From: Zunongwangia atlantica 22II14-10F7 | GTDB lineage: Bacteria; Bacteroidota; Bacteroidia; Flavobacteriales; Flavobacteriaceae | Assembly (NCBI RefSeq): GCF_002094855.1 | Contig: NZ_ARYN01000007.1 | Coordinates: 1 to 64,000 of the forward strand | Direction: 5' to 3' | DNA length: 64,000 nucleotides | Shown: positions 36,379 through 43,609 of the stretch, piece after piece | Layout of the letters: each line of letters begins with the position of its first letter | How positions within the stretch are numbered: the stretch's first letter is position 1 | Program-made: the position numbers and the translations under genes | The notes under the pieces: generated by a model | Database searches by the model: none | Seen by the model: the letters and a program-made list of their open reading frames with translations, nothing else | What the model was told of the DNA's origin: nothing

Positions 36379-36430
36379 TAGTCATCCTGAATCAATCCGA
36401 CCTTGATGCCAAATAAATTCAGGATGACTA
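36379..36430. repeat. REP-like inverted repeat with GTCATCCTGA arms
   Basis: A perfect 14-bp inverted repeat (36379-36392 with 36417-36430; arm tagtcatcctgaat) around a 24-nt spacer, 11 bp downstream of the M3 peptidase stop. The tcatcctga core recurs at 39377-39385, in the second REP-like element. It could fold as a terminator-like hairpin, but there is no T tract. Confidence 0.65.
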
Positions 36431-36441
36431 TGATTGAAAAA

Positions 36442-38472
36442 TTACTTCTCGATCAATCCAGCTCTTTTTAACAAAGCCTCTGGCTGAGGTTCTTTTCCAC
36501 GGAAGCGTTTGTAAAGCGTCATTGGATGCTCTGTTCCCCCCATAGAAAGAATATTGTTTTTGAATTTGTCGGCCACTTCTTTGCTGAAAATTCCTTTTTC
36601 GCTGAAGTATTCAAAAGCATCGGCATCTAAAACTTCTGCCCATTTATAAGAATAATATCCTGCCGAATATCCTCCCTGGAAAATATGAGAAAATGCGGTA
36701 CTCATACAATTTTCAGGAACGTCTGGATATAATTTTGTAGGCTCGAAAGCTTTGTTTTCGTGTGCTTTTACATCATTTACCTCAGTAGGATCAATAGCGT
36801 GCCAGCTTAGATCCAGCATTCCAAAACTCAACTGGCGAACGGTTTGCATACCTTCCTGAAAATTCGAAGATTCTTTGATCTTCTCTACTAATTCCATCGG
36901 GATGGCTTCGCCGGTTTTGTAGTGCTTTGCAAATAATTGAAGTGCTTCTTTCTCGTAGCACCAGTTTTCTAAAACCTGACTTGGTAATTCAACAAAATCC
37001 CAATACACATTAGGTCCGGATAAACTTGGATAAACCGTATTGGCTAACATTCCGTGCAACGCATGACCAAATTCGTGGAAAAGCGTGGTCACTTCATTAA
37101 AAGTTAATAATGAAGGTTCAGATTTAGTTGGTTTCGTGAAATTACAAACGATCGAAACATGTGGGCGCTCTTCTTTTTCGTTTTTTACATACTGAGATTT
37201 ATACTCGGTCATCCAGGCGCCTCCACGTTTTCCCGGTCTTGGGTGAAAATCGGCATAAAATAAGGCTACATCTTTACCATTTTCATCGGTAACATTATAT
37301 GTTTTTACATCTGGATGATACTTTTCAACCTCGCTGGTTTCGTTGAACTGAAGTCCGTATAACTTGCCTGCAACCGTAAAAACACCATCGATCACATTTT
37401 CTAATTTGAAATAAGGCTTCAGCTTCTCATCATCTAAATTGAATAATTTTTGCTTCAATTTTTCGCTGTAATAAGCCGAGTCCCATTTTTCCAGTCGGTC
37501 GATATTATCTAATTCTTTCGCGAATTCTTCAAGTGTTGCAAATTCTTTTTCCGCAGCAGGTTTAGCCTTTTCCAAAAGTTCATTTAAGAAGCTATCCACT
37601 TTTTCGGGAGTTTCGGCCATGCGTTCCTGCAATACAAAATGCGCATGCGTTTCGAAACCTAAAAGTTGTGCTCGCTGATACCTAAGTTTAGCGATTTTAA
37701 GCACATTTTCTTGATTGTCTAATTCATCACCATGAAATCCCTTAGCACCAAAAGCAATCGCCATTTTCTTACGAAGCTCACGATTTTTCGCATACTTCAT
37801 AAACGGGATGTAACTTGGATAATCTAAGGTGAAGATCCAGCCTTCTTTATCTTTGGATTCAGCCACAGCTTTAGCTTCCTCTTTAAAACTTTCTGGTAAT
37901 CCGTCAAGATCTTCTTCGTTGGTGATCTGTAGCTCAAATTTGTTGGTTTCAGCTAAAACATTTTCACCAAAATTTAGGCTTAAAGCAGAAAGTTGCTTGT
38001 CGATCTCTCGTAATTCTTCCTGTTTTTCCTTCGGAAGATTAGCGCCATTTCTAGAAAAAGCCTTGTATTTTTTATCTAAAAGCGTCTTTTGCTCTGTCGT
38101 AAGATCTAACTGATCTTTTTGATCGTAAACCGCTTTAACGCGTTTAAAAAGAGCTTCATTTAAAATAATATCATTTCTGAATTCTGATAAAAGGGGAGAA
38201 ACTTCCTGTGCAATCTTTTGGATTTCAGCATTAGTTTCAGCGGAATTAAGGTTGAAGAAAATACTGGTCACACGATCCAGTTTTTCTCCTGAAAATTCTA
38301 ATTCCTCTATAGTATTTTCGAAAGTTGGTTCAGTTTCAGCTGAAGCAATATTTTCGATCTCAGATTTTGCTAATTGTATGGCTTCGGTAATTGCAGGCTT
38401 AAAATGTTCAGTTTCAATCTTAGAAAACGGAGCAAATTTAAAATCCTGCAATAGCGGGTTATTTGTACTCAT
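36442..38472 (-). CDS. M3-family oligopeptidase (peptidyl-dipeptidase Dcp-like)
   Basis: Zinc metallopeptidase degrading short peptides. The start at 38472 (MSTNNPLLQDFKFAPF) yields 676 residues; an upstream frame adds 12 residues without support. The active site HEFGHALHG has His466 and His470 with Glu467. The third ligand lies in the segment VYWDFVELPSQVLENW about 25 residues on, and a tyrosine-rich GGYSAGYYSYKWAEVLDADAF follows, as in M3A peptidases. No signal peptide is present, so it is cytosolic. Dcp and oligopeptidase A cannot be told apart with certainty here. Confidence 0.93.
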   Translation of the reverse strand: MSTNNPLLQDFKFAPFSKIETEHFKPAITEAIQLAKSEIENIASAETEPTFENTIEELEFSGEKLDRVTSIFFNLNSAETNAEIQKIAQEVSPLLSEFRNDIILNEALFKRVKAVYDQKDQLDLTTEQKTLLDKKYKAFSRNGANLPKEKQEELREIDKQLSALSLNFGENVLAETNKFELQITNEEDLDGLPESFKEEAKAVAESKDKEGWIFTLDYPSYIPFMKYAKNRELRKKMAIAFGAKGFHGDELDNQENVLKIAKLRYQRAQLLGFETHAHFVLQERMAETPEKVDSFLNELLEKAKPAAEKEFATLEEFAKELDNIDRLEKWDSAYYSEKLKQKLFNLDDEKLKPYFKLENVIDGVFTVAGKLYGLQFNETSEVEKYHPDVKTYNVTDENGKDVALFYADFHPRPGKRGGAWMTEYKSQYVKNEKEERPHVSIVCNFTKPTKSEPSLLTFNEVTTLFHEFGHALHGMLANTVYPSLSGPNVYWDFVELPSQVLENWCYEKEALQLFAKHYKTGEAIPMELVEKIKESSNFQEGMQTVRQLSFGMLDLSWHAIDPTEVNDVKAHENKAFEPTKLYPDVPENCMSTAFSHIFQGGYSAGYYSYKWAEVLDADAFEYFSEKGIFSKEVADKFKNNILSMGGTEHPMTLYKRFRGKEPQPEALLKRAGLIEK

Positions 38473-38810
38473 AATACCTTCAATTTTTTTCGAAAATAAA
38501 ATGAGCAAAGCCTAAGCCATAAGTTTGAAAAGGTATGTTATTTCAGGTTTTAAAGATTGATTGCCAGAATTATCGATTTTGAGCCTACTTTTTCGGACGA
38601 ATTGGCAGGATGTCAATTAGCAGGCAGCTTTCAGCTTTTAGCAAATTTCATTACAGATTAGTTCTGAAAAAATGCTGAAATCTCATTCAAAATTCAGCAT
38701 TTAAAATTCAACATAAATTTACCGTCTCTCAAAATCTAAGAGCGAATCGTCTCAATTCTAAATACTAACAGCAACGCGATCTAAGATCTAAAAGCGAAGC
38801 GATCTAGAAA
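38473..38810. other. Gene-free interval with terminator and degenerate repeats
   Basis: These 338 bp between the M3 peptidase start and the purE stop hold no credible gene. They include a hairpin likely to end purE transcription (38667-38702). They also include, at about 38725-38815, a degenerate repeated text built from (a/t)ctaa(g/a)agcga and gcgatcta units that runs up to the purE stop codon. Confidence 0.6.
38667..38702 (-). terminator. Probable terminator downstream of purE
   Basis: A 10-bp stem (aaatgctgaa 38670-38679 with ttcagcattt 38693-38702) around a 13-nt loop, with a T6 run on the minus-strand 3' side. It lies about 110 bp beyond the purE stop. Confidence 0.6.
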
Positions 38811-38815
38811 CTACT
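38722..38815. repeat. Degenerate gcgatct/agcgaa repeat tract
   Basis: Short related words (aatctaagagcgaatcg, acgcgatctaagatct, aaaagcgaagcgatctag) recur within about 90 bp. The pattern looks like a decayed intergenic repeat element rather than coding sequence. Its boundaries are approximate. Confidence 0.45.
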
Positions 38816-39299
38816 TCTTCTTAACCTCTTCAGCGCCTTTGATCACTTTTTCTTTAAGGCCTTCTTTGTAAACCAACACTTTATCCTGAACACATTTATC
38901 TGCAGCACCAATGATTTGCGCGGCTAAGATTCCGGCGTTTTTGGCTCCGTCTAAGGCAACGGTTGCAACCGGTACTCCGCCTGGCATTTGAAGGATTGAT
39001 AAAACAGAATCCCATCCATCGATGGAGTTTCTAGATTTTACTGGTACTCCAATTACAGGTAGTGGAGAAAGAGAAGCGATCATTCCTGGTAGGTGAGCGG
39101 CTCCACCGGCGCCAGCGATAATTACGCTAATTCCGCGAGTATGAGCATTTTTTCCGTAGTCAAATAATTTCTCCGGAGTTCGATGTGCTGAAACAATATC
39201 TACTTCAACTTCGATATCAAATCCTTGTAAAATATCTACTGCTTCCTGCATTACCGGCAGGTCGCTGGTGCTTCCCATTATTATTCCTACTTTACTCAT
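38811..39299 (-). CDS. purE: 5-(carboxyamino)imidazole ribonucleotide mutase
   Basis: Class I PurE, converting N5-CAIR (made by PurK) to CAIR in purine synthesis. The 162 residues have the characteristic GSTSDLPVMQEA, SAHRTPEKLFDY and IAGAGGAAHLPGM blocks. The conserved histidine of the active site lies in the SAHRTP stretch. purK lies upstream on the same strand, about 207 bp away across a REP-like element, so co-transcription is likely but not tight. Gene order purK-purE is the reverse of E. coli. Confidence 0.97.
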   Translation of the reverse strand: MSKVGIIMGSTSDLPVMQEAVDILQGFDIEVEVDIVSAHRTPEKLFDYGKNAHTRGISVIIAGAGGAAHLPGMIASLSPLPVIGVPVKSRNSIDGWDSVLSILQMPGGVPVATVALDGAKNAGILAAQIIGAADKCVQDKVLVYKEGLKEKVIKGAEEVKKK

Positions 39300-39350
39300 A
39301 GTGTTTATATTTTAGCTACTAATCTTTTAATTTATAGTATCTTTTATTTT

Positions 39351-39427
39351 CGTCATTCCGTGCCTGACACGGAATCTCATCCTGATTAGAAAATCGATTG
39401 AGACCCTGAAACAAGTTCAGGGTGACG
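39351..39427. repeat. REP-like composite hairpin element
   Basis: Two hairpins sit in tandem: attccgtg/cacggaat (39355-39362 with 39368-39375) and accctgaa/ttcagggt (39403-39410 with 39416-39423). CGTCA at the left end and TGACG at the right end pair with each other. The whole 77-bp element lies between purK and purE and looks like an intergenic repeat of the REP/BIME type. Confidence 0.7.
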
Positions 39428-39505
39428 TGTAATTTATTGTTAAGGTTAGTTTGTTTGTAAGTTAGAGGGATAAGAAATTGAGGCAAAAATCGATTTGATA
39501 TCTTT

Positions 39506-40666
39506 CTAACTTCTACTAATTACTTTAATTTCTCCTTTAACCTGTTCGGCCACTTTTCTAGCTTCGTCAATATTTTCGTTTACAATGGTGACATGTCCCA
39601 TTTTTCTAAAAGGACGAGTGATCTTTTTTCCGTAGATATGCGGAGTAACGCCGTCCATTTTCATGATCTTATCGATATTCTCGTAAACTACTTCGCCTTC
39701 GTGATCTTTATCGCCAACAAGATTCACCATAATTCCGCCTACTTTACTATCGGTATTTCCTAATGGTAAATCTAAAATAGCTCGTAAATGTTGTTCAAAT
39801 TGGTTGGTGTAACTAGCTTCAATGCTATAGTGACCACTGTTGTGAGGTCGTGGAGCAACTTCGTTTACCAGGATTTCATCTTCTTTTGTTTGGAACATTT
39901 CAACTGCTAAAAGGCCAACATGCTCAAAAGATTCAGATACTTTTTGCGCTACCGCTCTTGCTTTTTCGGCAACATGATCTTCGATCCTTGCAGGGCAAAT
40001 TACATATTCTACCTGGTTGGCAGTTGGATGAAATTCCATTTCTACCACAGGATAGGTTTTAACCTCGCCACTTGGTGTTCTGGCAACGATCACCGCAAGC
40101 TCATTTTTAAAAGGAATCATTTCTTCAGCAATACACTCGGCATCCGGTAAATCTTTTAAAGCTTCAGCTTCTTTGATCATAGAAACACCTTTTCCGTCGT
40201 AACCGCCTGTTGCACTTTTCCAAACAAAAGGTAAAGATCTGGCACCAGATTCAACATCTGCGATAAGATTCTCTATTTTTTGATAGGTTTTAAATGGCGC
40301 GGTAGGAATTTCTTTTTCAGTATAAAACTGTTTTTGTACGGCTTTATTCTGAATTTTTTCTAAGGTTGCAGCACTTGGGAAGGTTTTAATTCCTTCTGCT
40401 TCTAATGCTTTTAAAGCTTCAATATTAACACCTTCAATCTCAAAAGTAAGCACATCAACTTTTCTTCCGAAGTTTAAAACCGTTTCATAATCCATAAGAT
40501 CACCCTGTTCAAAATAATTGCAGGCAATTTTGCATGGAGCTTCGTCGCTAGGATCTAAAACGTATGTTTGGATATCGTACTTACGAGTATCGTAAAGCAT
40601 CATTTTACCCAACTGGCCACCACCAAGAATTCCTAGTTTAAAATCTGAAGAAAAGTAATTAATCAT
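39506..40666 (-). CDS. purK: N5-carboxyaminoimidazole ribonucleotide synthase
   Basis: ATP-grasp enzyme that carboxylates AIR with bicarbonate to N5-CAIR. The 386 residues start with the dinucleotide-like LGILGGGQLGKMMLYD. ATP-grasp blocks VWKSATGGYDGKGV and AEEMIPFKNELAVIVAR are visible, as is the metal-binding NEVAPRPHNSGHYSIEA. This is a standard PurK; it supplies PurE encoded downstream. Confidence 0.97.
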   Translation of the reverse strand: MINYFSSDFKLGILGGGQLGKMMLYDTRKYDIQTYVLDPSDEAPCKIACNYFEQGDLMDYETVLNFGRKVDVLTFEIEGVNIEALKALEAEGIKTFPSAATLEKIQNKAVQKQFYTEKEIPTAPFKTYQKIENLIADVESGARSLPFVWKSATGGYDGKGVSMIKEAEALKDLPDAECIAEEMIPFKNELAVIVARTPSGEVKTYPVVEMEFHPTANQVEYVICPARIEDHVAEKARAVAQKVSESFEHVGLLAVEMFQTKEDEILVNEVAPRPHNSGHYSIEASYTNQFEQHLRAILDLPLGNTDSKVGGIMVNLVGDKDHEGEVVYENIDKIMKMDGVTPHIYGKKITRPFRKMGHVTIVNENIDEARKVAEQVKGEIKVISRS

Positions 40667-40757
40667 ATTTGCGATGTTTGTGCAAAAATAAATTTTTACA
40701 TCAGATTGCCCTATTTATTCTTATAGAAATTGGTAGAGTGGTGTAAATGAGATTCCT

Positions 40758-40765
40758 TATCTTTG
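40758..40765 (+). promoter_or_regulatory. Putative -7 box for hpt-adk-obgE
   Basis: TATCTTTG matches TAnnTTTG, 22 bp before the TTG start of hpt. The nearest upstream TTG (40730-40732) is 25 nt away, slightly beyond the usual spacing. Confidence 0.45.
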
Positions 40766-40786
40766 CTTCTTTAAAAAATTGAAGTT

Positions 40787-41317
40787 TTGGTAAAACTACA
40801 CGATCTTGTTTTTGAACCTTATGTAAGTGAGGAAGAAATCAATGAAGCAATCAATAAAATCGCTGATAAACTAAATGCAGATTATAAAGACGAGCGACCT
40901 GTTTTTCTTAGTGTTTTAAATGGTTCTTTTATGTTTTCTTCTGAAATTATGAAGAAATATAAAGGAGAATGTGATATTCAGTTTGTGAAGCTGGGATCTT
41001 ATAAAGGAACCGAATCTACCGGAGATGTAAAAACCTTAATTGGGCTTACTAAATCTTTAGCCGGTAAGAAAGTGGTAATTTTAGAAGATATTGTGGATAC
41101 TGGAGGCACGCTTAAAGAACTCGATCAGATTTTAAATGAAAAGAATGTGGCAGATTATAAAGTTGCAACGCTTTTTCATAAACCTTCCATGTATCGCGAA
41201 AAATTCAAATTAGATTATACAGGAATCGAAATTCCGAATGAATTTATAGTAGGTTATGGATTAGACTATGATGGTCTTGGCCGTAATCTTACTTCTGTAT
41301 ACAAACGTAAATCGTAA
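40787..41317 (+). CDS. hpt: Hypoxanthine phosphoribosyltransferase
   Basis: Purine-salvage enzyme producing IMP/GMP from hypoxanthine/guanine and PRPP. The 176 residues contain the conserved LNGSFMFSSEI and the PRPP loop VVILEDIVDTGGTL. The only reasonable start is the TTG at 40787; the next in-frame ATG is at residue 45 and would delete the conserved N-terminus. adk follows after 10 bp and obgE after that, so the three form an operon. Together with purE/purK nearby this makes a purine-oriented neighbourhood. Confidence 0.95.
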   Translation: MVKLHDLVFEPYVSEEEINEAINKIADKLNADYKDERPVFLSVLNGSFMFSSEIMKKYKGECDIQFVKLGSYKGTESTGDVKTLIGLTKSLAGKKVVILEDIVDTGGTLKELDQILNEKNVADYKVATLFHKPSMYREKFKLDYTGIEIPNEFIVGYGLDYDGLGRNLTSVYKRKS

Positions 41318-41327
41318 ATAAATACAC

Positions 41328-41900
41328 ATGACAAATTTGGTACTCTTTGGCCCTCCGGGAGCGGGCAAAGGAACTCAGGCAGATATTCTTAAAGAGAAAT
41401 ATCAGTTAGTACATATTTCTACCGGAGATGTTTTTAGATACAACATCAAAAATCAAACAGAATTAGGTTTAACCGCAAAATCGTTTATCGATAAAGGTCA
41501 GTTAGTGCCAGATGAGGTAACGATTAATATGCTTAATGCTGAAGTTGATAAAAATCCTGAAGCTAAAGGCTTTATTTTTGACGGTTTTCCTAGAACAGAA
41601 AATCAGGCTGATGCTTTAGCTGAATTTCTTAAAGGAAAAGGTACTGAAGTTAAAGCAATGATCGCTTTAGAAGTAGAAGATGAAGTATTGGTAAAGCGTT
41701 TGTTAGAAAGAGGAAAAACCTCTGGAAGAAAAGATGATGCAGACGAAGCTGTGATTAGAAACAGAATTACAGTGTATTACGACGAAACTGCCATCTTAAA
41801 AGAGTATTACAAAAAACAAGACAAATATTACGGTGTTGATGGCGTAGGTTCTGTAGAAGAAATTACCGAAAGAATTAGCAACGTAATCGATAAATTATAA
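41328..41900 (+). CDS. adk: Adenylate kinase
   Basis: Converts ATP and AMP to 2 ADP. The 190-residue short form has the P-loop LFGPPGAGKGTQADIL at the N-terminus, the AMP-binding STGDVFR, and FIFDGFPRTENQADAL. The lid is reduced to LLERGKTSGRKDDADEAVIRNR with no zinc cysteines. This short-lid type is common in the phylum. It is the middle gene of the hpt-adk-obgE operon. Confidence 0.97.
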   Translation: MTNLVLFGPPGAGKGTQADILKEKYQLVHISTGDVFRYNIKNQTELGLTAKSFIDKGQLVPDEVTINMLNAEVDKNPEAKGFIFDGFPRTENQADALAEFLKGKGTEVKAMIALEVEDEVLVKRLLERGKTSGRKDDADEAVIRNRITVYYDETAILKEYYKKQDKYYGVDGVGSVEEITERISNVIDKL

Positions 41901-41914
41901 TTCGAAATTAGATA

Positions 41915-42931
41915 ATGAGAGAAGGGAATTTTATAGACTACGTAAAGCTGCATGTATCTTCAGGAAATGGAGGATCTGGATCTTCGCATTTACATCGTGA
42001 AAAATATGTAGCAAAAGGTGGCCCAGATGGAGGAGATGGAGGTCGTGGTGGTCACGTGATCTTACGTGGAAATAAAAATCTTTGGACCTTATTCGAATTT
42101 AGTTTTAGAAGACATATTCGTGCTGAGCATGGTGGTAACGGAGGTAAGCAAAGAAGCTCTGGTGCCGATGGGCAGGACGAAATTGTAGATGTGCCTTTGG
42201 GAACGGTAATTAGAGATACCGAAACCCAGGAAATTATAGATGAAGTTACCGAAGATGGCCAGGAGATCATTATCGCAGAAGGCGGTATGGGTGGCCGTGG
42301 GAACTGGCATTTTAAATCATCTACCAATCAAACACCACGTTACTCGCAACCGGGTATCGATGGGCAGGAATTAGATATTACTTTAGAGCTTAAAGTTTTA
42401 GCCGATGTAGGTTTGGTAGGTTTTCCTAATGCAGGAAAATCTACTTTACTATCGGTGATTACTTCGGCAAAGCCCAAAATTGCCGATTATGAATTTACTA
42501 CACTAAAACCTAATCTTGGGATCGTAAAATATCGTGACTTCAAATCTTTTGTAGTTGCCGATATTCCCGGAATTATTGAAGGTGCTGCGGAAGGAAAAGG
42601 ACTTGGTTACCGTTTCTTAAGACACATCGAGCGAAACTCTACACTTTTGTTTTTAATTCCTTCAGATGCAGATGATGTTGCGAAGCAGTATGAAATTTTA
42701 GTTGACGAATTACGTCGCTACAATCCAGAAATGCTGGATAAAGATCGTTTAGTAGCTGTTTCTAAAACCGATATGCTGGATGAGGAACTAAAAGCCGAAT
42801 TGAAAGCCGAGTTGGACGAGAATCTACCGGTGCCATATCTGTTTATATCTTCAGTAGCGCAACAAGGATTAACCGAGCTTAAAGACAAGCTTTGGGAAAT
42901 GCTAAATAAAGATCCAGAGGACAATAAGTAA
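41915..42931 (+). CDS. obgE: GTPase ObgE/CgtA
   Basis: Ribosome-associated GTPase needed for 50S maturation and stress control. The 338 residues contain the glycine-rich Obg fold ([21 protein letters not shown] and the [14 protein letters not shown] stretch). The G domain has G1 GFPNAGKST (about 169-177), G2 [10 protein letters not shown]3 [16 protein letters not shown] and G4 VSKTDML. The C-terminal OCT domain is absent, as in many Bacteroidota. The stop lies 2 bp before a 35-bp element shared with the region upstream of the A2M gene. Confidence 0.97.
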   Translation: MREGNFIDYVKLHVSSGNGGSGSSHLHREKYVAKGGPDGGDGGRGGHVILRGNKNLWTLFEFSFRRHIRAEHGGNGGKQRSSGADGQDEIVDVPLGTVIRDTETQEIIDEVTEDGQEIIIAEGGMGGRGNWHFKSSTNQTPRYSQPGIDGQELDITLELKVLADVGLVGFPNAGKSTLLSVITSAKPKIADYEFTTLKPNLGIVKYRDFKSFVVADIPGIIEGAAEGKGLGYRFLRHIERNSTLLFLIPSDADDVAKQYEILVDELRRYNPEMLDKDRLVAVSKTDMLDEELKAELKAELDENLPVPYLFISSVAQQGLTELKDKLWEMLNKDPEDNK

Positions 42932-42933
42932 AC

Positions 42934-42968
42934 AACCTAAGAGCATTTAATCTCGATTATCGAGTAAA
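42934..42968 (+). promoter_or_regulatory. 35-bp element, copy 1 (upstream of DUF4136 lipoprotein)
   Basis: The segment pairs in inverted orientation with 49879-49913: 24 bases are identical (42945-42968) and 8 of the 11 further outward bases match. The core is the near-palindrome CTCGATTATCGAG. Relative to the gene it precedes, its orientation is the same as that of copy 2 relative to the A2M gene. I read it as a shared operator-like or repeat element; function unproven. Confidence 0.6.
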
Positions 42969-43081
42969 CTGCTTTTGTCGATATTGTTGATTTTTAAAGC
43001 TTCTTTTTGTAAAATCTATTGCAAACTAAGAAGTGGGATGATTTTTGCTTAATTTTAAAAAGTAGTTTAAAATTATCCAAT

Positions 43082-43609
43082 ATGAAGTTAGTAGCTAAGC
43101 TTGTTTTTTTCTGTTTGTTGCTGGTTTCTTGCAATACGCCAAGAACCACTTTCGATTATGATGCGCAAACTAATTTCGATCAATATAAAACCTATCAGCT
43201 ATTTCCAGATTTTCGAACTGAAATGAGTCAGCTCGACGAGAAAAGGATCATTAGCAGCTTAGATCATTTTATGCGCCAGGAAAACATAGCTTTAGCTGAA
43301 GAAAATCCAGATCTTTACGTAAATGTGTATACTGAAAAATTTCAGGAACAAAGCAATAACACGCTTGGCGTTGGTGTAGGTAGTGGCGGCGGAAATGTTG
43401 GAGTAGGGGTTTCTGGCGGAATCCCGCTTGGTGGTCCAAAAGATTACGTTCGGTTTATTATCGATTTTATCGATGTCGAAAAAGATGCCTTAGTCTGGAA
43501 AGCTGAAGTTGAGGTAAAGTTTAATTACAACGCAACTCCAGATCAACGTCAGGCATTGTTCGATAAAGTTTTTGCTAAAGCTTTAGAAGCATACCCTCCA
43601 CAGGATTAA
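43082..43609 (+). CDS. DUF4136-family lipoprotein
   Basis: Probable envelope lipoprotein of 175 residues from the ATG at 43082. The signal is MKLVAKLVFFCLLLVSC with the lipobox LVSC at Cys17. The mature domain begins TTFDYDAQTNFDQYKTYQLF, the usual opening of DUF4136 proteins. It contains a glycine-rich central segment (GVGVGSGGGNVGVGVSGG). DUF4136 has no known biochemical function. Its stop codon interlocks with that of the convergent A2M gene (4-bp overlap), and both genes have the same 35-bp element upstream, hinting at joint control. A longer frame upstream (to 43019) lacks a signal and is rejected. Confidence 0.82.
   Translation: MKLVAKLVFFCLLLVSCNTPRTTFDYDAQTNFDQYKTYQLFPDFRTEMSQLDEKRIISSLDHFMRQENIALAEENPDLYVNVYTEKFQEQSNNTLGVGVGSGGGNVGVGVSGGIPLGGPKDYVRFIIDFIDVEKDALVWKAEVEVKFNYNATPDQRQALFDKVFAKALEAYPPQD

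Noticed and set aside
43019-43081. 21-codon N-terminal extension of the DUF4136 protein
   Set aside because: It would hide the lipoprotein signal; ATG 43082 gives a proper signal and lipobox.
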